This document shows positions 26,386 through 36,732 of a stretch of 64,000 nucleotides of DNA, in pieces; positions within the stretch are counted from its first letter, which is position 1; every line of letters starts with the position of its first letter. Position numbers and translations under genes: made by a program. The notes beneath the pieces were generated by a model, which worked only from the letters and a program-made list of their open reading frames with translations, made no database searches and was not told the origin of the DNA. Origin of the DNA: DATIXJ01 sp963714795 (lineage in GTDB: Bacteria; Bacteroidota; Ignavibacteria; UBA10030; SZUA-254); the NCBI GenBank assembly GCA_963714795.1, contig CAVQPS010000007.1, positions 62,001 to 126,000 of the forward strand, in the 5' to 3' direction.

Positions 26386-29300
26386 ATGAGCTTGATAAAG
26401 TTTTTCTGTTTTAGGATACTTTCTCGTTTGAAATCAACAGGCGTGTTGCGTAACATTTATTTTGCAACCCAAAGATTGATTTTGTTTCCTATCCAACAAT
26501 ATTCGCGGATAAACACCGTGAAACAATTAATACTCTTTTCGATTATCGTCCTTTCCGTTGCACTTATCGGTGCCTCGAGTGCAACAACAGCGGCGACGAT
26601 TACTGTTGGTACAAACACAGACCTTTCGGGAACAGCTGATGCAACACAATCGACATTAACGCCGACAAGTTCAAACATAACGGCGAATGGAGTCAGCACA
26701 CAGATATTGACGGTACAGTCAAAAGATTCCAGCGGCAATAATTTGACCACGGGTGGGTCAACAGTGACGATTACGCTGCAATCCGGAACAGGCACAGTTG
26801 GTCCGGTGACCGACAACAGTGACGGTACATATACGGCAACAGTCACTTCACCGACATCGGCAGGCAGTGGTGTGTTTGTCGCAGTACTCGACGGGTCGCC
26901 TGTTCAAAGTGGCGGAGGAAGTCAGACGCAGTCGATAATTACGTATACTGCCGGAACACTGGATCATTTTGTTGTAGCTGCAATCAGTAGTCCGCAAGTA
27001 GTGACAATTCCTTTTTCCATCAATATCACCGCACAGGATGTCAATAATAATACTGTGACTTCCTTCAACGGAACCGTAAATTTATCTGTAAACGCCGGAA
27101 CAATATCTCCAACGGTATCGGGTTCATTCAACAACGGAACGCGGAGTGAATCGGTGACTTTGACAACCGCTGGTTCAGGTCGGACGATTAGCGTGGACGA
27201 TGGTGCGGGTCATAACGGCACAAGCGGATCATTTACGGTGACTAAAGAACCTACGACGAGCAAACTAACCACATTGCCAAATCCTTCAACATTTGAGCAA
27301 ACAGTTACACTGAAAGACAGTGTCAGCGGTTCTTTCCCGGATGGCGGCAAGGTGTATTTCACTATCGACAATGTTAATGCCGATTCTGCCAACATCGATA
27401 CGAGCGGTGTGGCGTCGGTTGCTGTTTCAACGTTATTGGCGGGAAACCGTTCTATCTCGGCCTTCTATGGCGGTACTTCTAATTTTGATACGAGTACTTC
27501 TAACCTTGTTTCTCAGGTGGTGAACCAGTTAGGACCAACAGTGTCGCTTGTATCGAACCTTAATCCATCCGTCTTCGAACAGAATGTAACGTTCAAAGTG
27601 ACGGTGACGAATTCGAGTCATACACCGACCGGTAGTGTGAACTTCTACGACGGTGCCACATTCCTCGGTAACGTGGCATTAGCCGGTGACAGTGCGTTAA
27701 TCAGCAGTGCAGCATTGACCGCAGGATCACATACAATTAAAGCAGTATACAGCGGTGACAGTAACTTTAAGAGTGACAGCTCAAGCGTAACGCAGGTCGT
27801 CAATCAATCAGGGCCGACAGTGTCATTGGTGTCGAATCTGAACCCATCGACATTCGAACAGAATGTAACGTTCAAAGTGACGGTGACGAATTCAAGTCAT
27901 ACACCGACCGGTAGTGTGAACTACTATGACGGAGCAACATTCCTCGGTAATGTGGCGTTAGTCGGTGACAGTGCGTTGATCAGTTCAGTGCAGCATTGAC
28001 AGCCGGAAGTCACACCATTAAAGCAGTGTATAGCGGTGACAGTAACTTTAAGAGCGACAGCTCAGGCCATAACGCAGGTCGTCAATCAATCAGGGCCGAC
28101 AGTGTCATTGGTATCGAATCTGAACCCATCGACATTCGAACAGAATGTAACATTCAAAGTGACGGTGACGAATTCAAGTCATACACCGACAGGTAGTGTG
28201 AATTTCTACGATGGTTCAACGCTTTTGGGTAATGTGGCATTAGTCGGTGACAGTGCGTTAATCAGCACTGCAGCATTGACAGCAGGATCACACACAATCA
28301 AAGCAGTGTACAGCGGTGACAGTAATTTTAAGAGTGACAGCTCAAGTGTAACACAGGTGGTGAACCAGTTAGGACCTGTTGTGGCATTGGCATCGAGTCT
28401 GAACCCATCAGTGTTCGAACAGAACGTAACATTCAAAGTGACGGTAACAAACTCAAGCCATACACCGACCGGTAGTGTGAACTTCTACGACGGCTCAACG
28501 TTGCTCGGTAACGTGGCATTGGCCGGAGACAGTGCCTTAATCAGTTCAGCAGCACTGACAGCAGGATCACACACAATCAAAGCAGTGTACAGCGGTGACA
28601 GTAATTTTAAGAGTGACAGCTCAAGTGTAACACAGGTGGTGAACCAGTTAGTACCGACAGTTATTTTGACATCGAATCTGAATCCGTCAACGTATGAACA
28701 GAATGTAACGTTCAAAGTGACGGTGACGAATTCGAGTCATACACCGACCGGAAGTGTGAACTTCTACGACGGAGTAACACTCCTCGGTAATTTGGTGTTA
28801 GTCGGTGACAGTGCGTTGATCAGCAGTGCAGCATTGACTGCCGGAAGTCACACCATAAAGGCAGTCTATAGCGGTGACAGTAATTTTAAGAGCGACAGCT
28901 CAAGCATAACGCAGGTTGTAAACCAGTCAGGTCCGACTGTGTCATTGGCATCGAATCTGAACCCATCGACGTTCGAACAGAACGTAACGTTCAAAGTGAC
29001 GGTAACGAACTCAAGCCATACACCGACAGGTAGTGTGAACTTCTACGACGGCTCAACGTTGCTCGGTAACATGGCATTGGCCGGAGACAGTGCCTTAATC
29101 AGTTCAGCAGCACTGACAGCAGGATCACACACAATCAAAGCAGTGTACAGCGGTGACAGTAATTTTAAGAGTGACAGCTCAAGTGTAACACAGGTGGTGA
29201 ACCAGTTAGGACCTGTTGTGGCATTGGCATCGAGTCTGAACCCATCAGTGTTCGAACAGAACGTAACGTTCAAAGTGACGGTAACGAACTCAAGCCATAC

Positions 29301-32300
29301 ACCGACAGGTAGTGTGAACTTCTACGATGGTGCAACATTATTCGGTAATGTGGCATTAGCCGGTGACAGTGCGTTAATCAGCACTGCAGCATTGACAGCA
29401 GGATCACACACAATCAAAGCAGTGTACAGCGGTGACAGTAATTTTAAGAGTGACAGCTCAAATGTAACGCAAGTGGTGAACCAGTTAGGACCAGCTGTGT
29501 CGCTTGCATCGAACCTTAATCCATCAGTCTTCGAACAGAATGTAACGTTCAAAGTGACGGTGACAAATTCGAGTCATACACCGACCGGTAGTGTGAACTA
29601 CTATGACGGAGCAACATTCCTCGGTAATGTGGCGTTAGTCGGTGACAGTGCTTTAATCAGCACTGCAGCGTTGACAGCAGGATCACACACAATCAAAGCA
29701 GTGTACAGCGGTGACAGTAATTTTAAGAGTGACAGTTCAAGTGTAACACAGGTGGTGAACCAGTTAGTACCGACAGTTATTTTGACATCGAATCTGAATC
29801 CGTCAACGTATGAACAGAATGTGAAGTTCATGGTCACGGTAACAAACTCATCTCATACCCCGACCGGCAGTGTAAATTTTTACGAAGGTTCAACGCTTTT
29901 GGGTAATGTTGCACTCAGTGGTGACAGCGCGTTAATCAGCAGTGCAACATTAACCGGAGGATCACACACGATTAAGGCAGTCTATAGCGGAGATAGTAAC
30001 TTTAGGAGTGACAGCTCAAGCGTTACGCAGGTGGTGAATCAATTAGGACCGGTTGTGACGTTGACATCGAGTCTGAACCCATCAGTATTTGAACAGAACG
30101 TAACATTCAAGGTGACGGTGACAAATTCATCTCAAACACCCACCGGCAGTGTGAACTTTTATGATGGCGTAACGCTTTTGGGTAATGTGGCGTTAGTCGG
30201 TGACAGTGCACTGATCAGTAGTGCAGCATTAAATGCGGGATCACACACGATTAAAGCAGTGTACAGCGGTGACAGTAATTTTAAGAGTGACAGTTCGACG
30301 GTAGCACAGGTTGTGAATCAGGCAGGACCCACGGTTGTCTTATCATCGAACCTCAATCCGTCCGTGTATGCACAGAGTGTAAAATTTAAGGTAACGGTAA
30401 CAAACTCATCTCATACGCCGACCGGTAGTGTGAACTTCTACGACGGTGCAACGCTCTTCGGTAATGTGGTGTTAGCCGGTGACAGTGCGTTAATCAGTAG
30501 TGCAACACTTAGTGCCGGCTCACATACTATCAAGGCAGTGTATAGCGGTGACAGTAATTTTAGGAGTGACAGCTCAAGCGTAACTCAGGTGGTGAACCAG
30601 TCGGGGGGAACAGTTGTCTTGACATCGAGTCTGAACCCGTCAACGTATGGACAGAACGTAACGTTCAAGGTGTCGGTGGCGAATTCAACGGTGACAGCGA
30701 CCGGCAGTGTGAATTTCTACGACGGTGCAACGCTGTTGGGTAATGTGGCGTTAGCCGGTGACAGTGCTTTAATCAGTAGTGCAACACTCACAGCGGGAAG
30801 TCACTTCATAAGGGCAGTGTATAGTGGTGACAGTAACTTTAAGAGTGACAGCTCAAGTGTAACACAGGTGGTGAATCAGTCGGGACCGGCAGTTGTCTTG
30901 ATATCGAATGTTAATCCGTCCGTGTTTGGACAGAATGTAACGTTCAAGGTGACGGTCGCGAATTCAACGGTGACAGCGACCGGCAGTGTGAACTTCTACG
31001 ACGGTGCAACGTTGTTGGGTAATGTCGCATTAGCCGGTGACAGCGCACTCATCAGCAGTGCAACACTTACAGCGGGTAGTCATTTCATAAGGGCAGTATA
31101 TAGCGGTGACAGTAACTTTAAGAGTGACAGTTCAAGCGTAACGCAGGTGGTTAATCAGTCGGGATCGGCAGTTGTCTTGACATCGAGTCTGAACCCATCC
31201 GTGTTCGAACAGAACGTAACATTCAAGGTGACGGTAACGAAATCAAATATTACACCGACTGGCAGTGTAAACTTCTACGACGGTGCAACGCTATTGGGGA
31301 ATGTGTCACTCACGGGTGATAGTGCATTGATCAGTAGTGCAACACTCACAGCCGGAGGTCATACCATAAAGGCAGTCTACAGCGGAGACAATAACTTTAA
31401 GAGTGACAGTTCAACGGTAACACAGGTCGTGATTCAGGCCGGACCTGTTGTGACATTGACATCGAGTCTGAACCCATCAGTGTTCGAACAGAATGTGACG
31501 TTTAAAGTAGTGGTAACAAACTCATCTCATATACCGTCCGGCAGTGTGAGTTTCTACGACGGTGCAACATTGTTAGGCAATGTGGCACTTGCAGGTGACA
31601 GTGCGTTGATCAGCAGTGCAACACTCATAGCCGGAAGTCATTCGATCAAAGCCGTGTTTAGCGGTGACAGTAATTTTAGGAGTGACAGTTCAAGTGTAAC
31701 GCAGGTCGTGAATCAGGCCGTACCGACAGTTGTCTTGCAATCGAACATTAATCCGTCCGTGTACACACAGAATATAACGTTCAAAGTAACGGTGACAAAC
31801 TCATCTCATACACCGACCGGCAGTGTGAACTTCTACGACGGTTCAACGCTTCTCGGTAATGCGGCGTTAGTCGGTGACAGTTCGTTAATCAGTACTGCAA
31901 CACTTACCGCCGGAAGTCATTCGATCAAGGCAGTATATAGCGGAGACAGTAACTTTAAGAGTGACAGTACAAGTGTAACACAAGTAGTTAATCAGGCCGG
32001 ACCGGTTGTGACATTGACATCAAATCTCAATCCGTCCGTGTATGTACAGAATGTTACGTTCAAAGTAACGGTGACAAACTCATCTCATACACCGACCGGC
32101 AGTGTGAACTTTTACGACGGTGCGACGCTTTTGGGTAATGTGGCGTTAGTCAGTGACAGTGCGTTGATCAGCAGCGCAACACTCACAGCCGGAAGTCATT
32201 CGATCAAGGCAGTATATAGCGGAGACAGTAACTTTAAGAGTGATAGTTCAACTGTGGTACAGGTCGTGAATCAGGCTGGACCGACAATTGTCTTGACATC

Positions 32301-35118
32301 GAACCTCAATCCGTCCGTGTATGCACAGAATGTAACGTTCAAGGTGAAGGTGACAAACCCATCTCATATACCGACCGGCAGTGTGAACTTCTTCGACGGT
32401 GCAACGCTTCTCGGTAATGTGGGGTTAATCGGTGACAGTGCACTGATCAGTAGTGCAACGTTAAATGCAGGATCACACACGATCAAAGCAGTCTATAGTG
32501 GTGACAGTAACTTCAAGAGTGACAGCTCTAATGTAACGCAAGTGGTAACAAAGAAAGCAACAATTGGTCTGCTGACGACATCTCTGGACCCATCCTCGTT
32601 CGGCCAAACTGTTGTATTGAAAGATAGCGTTATCGGTTCAATCCCGGATAGCGGTACCGTTCAATTTAAAGATGGAGCGACGAACCTTGGAAGCCCTATT
32701 GCTATTAATGCGAATGGTGTCGCTACGTTCTCTGTTTCTTCACTGGCTATCGGAACGCATTCATTAAGTGCGGTTTATAGTGGAACGAATAATGTTAATG
32801 GTAGTATCTCGAATACTGTAAGTCAGGTTGTGAACAAACAACTCACAGCAAGCACGCTCGTATCATCATTGAATCCGTCTGGAGTAGGGCAATCCGTTAC
32901 CTTTATAGACAATGTGTATGGTTCTGGGGTGCCGGACGGCGGTACGGTTCAGTTTAAAGATGGAGCGACGAACCTTGGCGGTCCAGTTGCAATCGATACC
33001 AATGGTGTTGCATCATTATCGGTATCGACACTAAGTGTTGGGTCGCATAGCATCGTTGCAGTATATAGCGGAACGGCTAATTTTTCATCGAATACATCAA
33101 ATACGGTGATTCAGATAGTTACCCAAAAACCGACGACCAGCGTATTAAAATCGTCATTGAACCCGTCAGTATATGGGCAGTCCGTGACTTTCAAAGATAG
33201 TGTATTCAGTACCGGCGCTCTGGATGGCGGAACAGTGCAATTCAAAGACGGTACCGCAAACCTTGGTGGTTCTGTGGGGATCAATGGAAACGGTGTTGCA
33301 ACATTGACGCTATCGAATTTAAATCCGGCAACACATGCAATCTCGGCAGTGTACAGCGGTACGTCGAATTATCAGGGAAGCAGTTCAAACGTTGTCAGTC
33401 AAATAGTGAATCAGAGAGCAACGACGAGTACTCTGGTTGTATCTTCCGTTTCAATCGTTACTGGTCAATCAGTGACGTTAAGGGATAGCATTTCGGGACA
33501 TCCCGATAGTGGTAGAGTGCAATTCACCGATGGTGCAAATAATCTCGGGAGCCCGGTTACAGTCGATGGCAATGGTATTGCCGTATACACGACCTCGTCA
33601 CTCACGTTCGGTGCGCATATACTGTCGGCAGTATACAGTGGAACTGTCAACTACCTCAATAGTACATCCAATATCGTCACTATCAATGTTAATGATACGA
33701 CACTGTATCGCTCCTTCAGACCTGATAGTATTGCACTTTCGCGCGATATTTATGGAGACATTGGAAAATTAGTGGAACAAAAACCGGATAAAGTGTATTT
33801 CGGTGTCGTTGTCACTGTGCTTGCCGAGAGGGCCACGGGATTACATATGGAATTTGGAACCGTCATCGATACCTCGATGCCGTTCTTTACTGTTCCGCCT
33901 TCGACAAATAGACCTTCGGACCTAAGCAATGGAAAATGGGATTTCACATTTGGAAATGTTTTGCATTTACGGGATACCGTACGGGTTTTCGGATACGGTA
34001 TAAAACCAAATCCTCAGACTGTCACCAAATATTATTGGATTAACGGTTACACGCAAGTCAGTGCGATCCAAACGTATGCAACAATCAATCCGAATGTTTT
34101 GAAACTACCGATGCCAAACCGCATCAATGGTCTTTCTGATGCATTCTTATGGAGCGGATTTACTTCGACGAATGGGTTATTGGTAGGAAAAGCCCGTACT
34201 GATAGTGCGAACAATTATGGATGGATCCTGGCATCTCAATACACCGATGTGTTGAAATCACTCAGTGACAAAACCGGATTGCAACATGGTGCTCCTCGTG
34301 GTTTCGATGTCTATACATCGTCCGGCAAACCGATTCTCGGTCAACAACCATGGATTTTTCCGACGAATCAGAACAATAGACTGATTGCAGACATGATCGC
34401 TCTGAAATTGAATATTGTGCTGAGTGAATTGGGCAGAACACATATCGGATTTGGTGAATTGATTTACAACGATGGTTCTTCGAATCCGCTCAATAACTTA
34501 ATGATCAAACAGATTGCGGCACAGGGAGATTCGTTGATGATGGGATGGCAGGTCGATTCGGCATATGTCAAAGACAAGAAGACCGTTACCGTAGCAGTAC
34601 ATCACTTTGCGAGCCAGGATGTCTTTACCAATCTTGATAACACGATAGGATTGATCAACGATGCTTTCGAGGGGCCGATCGATACACTGAAATTTGCCGA
34701 TACATTGATATTCAGGGGAACGAGAGGTGTTGCCAGCGTTCCGTATCTCATGGCGAATCCCAATGCTATCCCGGTGAGCATCGATCCGGTGTTGTCGCCA
34801 ATTTATGAAACGCCGGTGGCGTATCAGCTGTATCAGAACTTTCCGAACCCGTTCAATCCTGCCACGACGATTCGGTTTGAGATTCCGAATCCTTCGGTCG
34901 TGACAATCAAGATATACAATATTCTTGGACAGGAAGTTGCAACGCTGCTTGACAACACGATAATGAATCAAGGAACACAATCGCTGAAATTCAATGGAGC
35001 GAATCTTGCCTCCGGTGTATACTTCTGCAGAATAGTTGCCATGCAGATTGCCGATGCGGGAAATGGGATTCCCTCAATGGAATTTTCGAGCATTAAGAAA
35101 ATGATGCTGTTGAAGTAA
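26386..35118 (+). CDS. Giant T9SS Ig-like repeat surface protein with local frame disruption
   Basis: A protein of about 2,900 residues. The N-terminus has a signal-like segment (KQLILFSIIVLSVALIGASS); GTG 26518 would start directly at it, ATG 26386 adds 44 residues. Next come two invasin-type Ig-like domains, an Ig-like domain near residue 290, 18 nearly identical 93-residue Ig-like repeats (Big_3-type, with SVNFYDG, LTAGSHTIKAVYSGDSNF), four related but divergent repeats, the unnamed domain shared with the protein at 17321 (YRSFRPDSIALSRD onward), and a T9SS sorting domain ending KKMMLLK. The frame breaks in repeat 2: two extra bases near 27989 create TGA at 27997-27999, and one extra base near 28065 restores the original frame. 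So the protein is either one gene with an assembly or sequencing error, or a recently damaged allele. Likely an adhesin or surface filament. Confidence 0.8.
27529..32550 (+). repeat. Tandem array of 18 units of 279 bp
   Basis: Eighteen in-frame 279-bp units (93 residues each) fill the span. They differ mainly at the first 18 or so residues (for example LGPTVSL, LVPTVIL, SGPTVSL, AGPVVTL openings), and some neighbouring groups recur as blocks: SGP-LGPVVA-LVP (units 3-5) resembles units 6-9. Units in the first half are closer to each other than to those in the second half, which points to recent duplication or gene conversion. Such an array is prone to copy-number change and to mis-assembly. 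Confidence 0.9.
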
Positions 35119-35144
35119 TCGGGGATACATATAATTCGAATAGA

Positions 35145-35184
35145 AAATCCCGATCAAGATATACTCTGGTCGGGATTTTTTTTG
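35145..35184 (+). terminator. Intrinsic terminator of the giant T9SS gene
   Basis: 9-bp stem AAATCCCGA/TCGGGATTT with a 16-nt loop, followed by a run of T, 27 bp after the stop codon. Confidence 0.85.
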
Positions 35185-35253
35185 TAAAGCTCCGGTAGCA
35201 AGGGGCATGCGCCACTGTGCACTAACAACTCTGGCTATGATCGATTTCTTGAA

Positions 35254-35580
35254 ATGGCAGTCACTCTTGGGGAGAAAATAGGACAATATTGGCGAGAACG
35301 AGGTCTAAACGTCAGGAAGCTTGCGAAAATTCTAAGCATTGATCCGACAACTCTTGCAAGGTGGGAAGCAGATGAAAAACAACCAGGTAAGAAACATAGG
35401 AAGCGATTGGAGATACTACGAATATCTGAGGTCATTATAAATCGCAGTAGGCTTTGCGAATTGAATACTAATTCGTTACGTTTGTATAGTTTACTAACCA
35501 TTGAAGGAGATTTCTATGAGACGTATCTTTGGATTTGTCGTTGTGATTATCGCAATGGCTGGCCTCACATTTGTTGTTGA
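35254..35580 (+). CDS. Small helix-turn-helix protein, probably a remnant
   Basis: The first 55 residues read as an XRE-like helix-turn-helix (LGEKIGQYWRERGLNVRKLAKILSIDPTTLARWEADEKQP). The remaining 50 residues have no family resemblance and the frame runs 65 bp into the signal-peptide region of the next gene. There is no ribosome site before ATG 35254. It is most likely a decayed or truncated regulator gene; a functional 60-residue DNA-binding protein cannot be excluded. Confidence 0.4.
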   Translation: MAVTLGEKIGQYWRERGLNVRKLAKILSIDPTTLARWEADEKQPGKKHRKRLEILRISEVIINRSRLCELNTNSLRLYSLLTIEGDFYETYLWICRCDYRNGWPHICC

Positions 35581-36547
35581 TGCACAAACATTCAAGGTTC
35601 AGAAATTCAACATTGGCGGTGATGGAGGGACCGATTACCTTACTGCAGAACCGGGAACCGGTCGTGTATTCGTTTCGCGCGGATCCCACGTGATGGTTCT
35701 CGATGGAATCAAAGGGACTGTACTCGGGGATATTCCTGAAACACCCAATAACCATGGTATTGCACTTGCTCCCGCGTCGAACCATGGATTTATAACATGT
35801 CGTGGCGATTCCACTGTTGCCATGTTCGATCTTAAAACATTTGCGGTAGTGAAGAAAATCAAAATTCCCGTTGGGGGACAAGATGGTATTATGTATGACG
35901 ATTTCACTAACCGAGTTATTTTAACGAATCACAGTAAACCTGGGACGGCAACTGCTCTTGATCCCGGCACTGGGGAAATTACAGGACAGGCTGAGCTAGA
36001 GGACAACGGACCTGAAGGTGCTGCAAGTGATGGAAAAGGAAAACTCTTCGTCAACTTAGAGGGAAAAAACATAATTCAGGTCCTTGATGCCAAAGCAATG
36101 AAGGTGCTGGCATCGTGGCCTCTTGATTCTTGTGATGGACCGACAGGTATAGCGTGCGATCGTGAGACTGACCGAATCTTCACAGGATGCGGTAAAACTT
36201 CAGCTGTGGTCAACGCAAATACAGGGAAGGTTGTGGCATTGATAAAGAATGGTGAAGGTGTTGATGCCTTAGGTTGGGATCAGACCGAAAAATTGATCTA
36301 TATTCCTGCTGGCAGGGACAGCAGCGTAACGATTGTCCATGAAGATTCTCCCGACAAATACACAGTGGTTGCCACGGTAATAACAGCACGTGGGGCAAAA
36401 ACAATTTCAGTCGATCCCGTCAAACATGTGGCATATTTATTTCAACCGACATATGGACCACCGCCAGCCGATGCCAAACCAGATTCTAACGGTCGTCGAA
36501 TGCGGGGACCAGTAACAGGCGCTTTTCTTTACGTCATCACACATTGA
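35516..36547 (+). CDS. Exported YncE/YVTN-type beta-propeller protein
   Basis: A 343-residue protein with a signal peptide (MRRIFGFVVVIIAMAGLTFVVDAQ) and a beta-propeller of YVTN/YncE type covering the rest (recurring blades such as ATALDPGTGEI, IIQVLDAKAMKVL, TAVVNANTGKVV-like strands, IACDRETDRIFTGCG). ATG 35516 is chosen because AAGGAG lies 7 nt upstream; an in-frame TTG at 35501 is not needed. YncE-like proteins are periplasmic scaffolds or binding proteins without a defined enzyme activity. It is monocistronic, with terminators on its 3' side, and resembles the N-terminal half of the 806-residue protein at 39848. Confidence 0.85.
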   Translation: MRRIFGFVVVIIAMAGLTFVVDAQTFKVQKFNIGGDGGTDYLTAEPGTGRVFVSRGSHVMVLDGIKGTVLGDIPETPNNHGIALAPASNHGFITCRGDSTVAMFDLKTFAVVKKIKIPVGGQDGIMYDDFTNRVILTNHSKPGTATALDPGTGEITGQAELEDNGPEGAASDGKGKLFVNLEGKNIIQVLDAKAMKVLASWPLDSCDGPTGIACDRETDRIFTGCGKTSAVVNANTGKVVALIKNGEGVDALGWDQTEKLIYIPAGRDSSVTIVHEDSPDKYTVVATVITARGAKTISVDPVKHVAYLFQPTYGPPPADAKPDSNGRRMRGPVTGAFLYVITH

Positions 36548-36559
36548 TCTCTGTTAATA

Positions 36560-36595
36560 GAAAACTCCAACTGGTTTTAAGTGGTTGGAGTTTTC
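36560..36595. terminator. Strong bidirectional hairpin terminator
   Basis: 12-bp perfect stem GAAAACTCCAAC/GTTGGAGTTTTC with a 12-nt loop, 12 bp after the stop of the beta-propeller gene. Confidence 0.75.
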
Positions 36596-36653
36596 TCTGT
36601 GGAAACTCTGCACGGTTGCGTTGCCATTTTACCACCTGACCTAAAGCTCGAAA

Positions 36654-36678
36654 AGTCCACCATCCCGGACTATTTTTT
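36654..36678 (+). terminator. Second hairpin with T-tract
   Basis: AGTCC/GGACT stem with an 8-nt loop followed by ATTTTTT, in the space between the two convergent genes. Possible back-up terminator. Confidence 0.45.
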
Positions 36679-36732
36679 CAAGGAACAAGTCAGAATCTGA
36701 CCCTCCGATTGTATATCCTTAACCACTCATCT

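Noticed and set aside
27529..32550. CRISPR-like array because of the regular repeats
   Set aside because: Units are 279 bp, in frame, and encode Ig-like domains; there are no short repeats with unique spacers and no cas genes.
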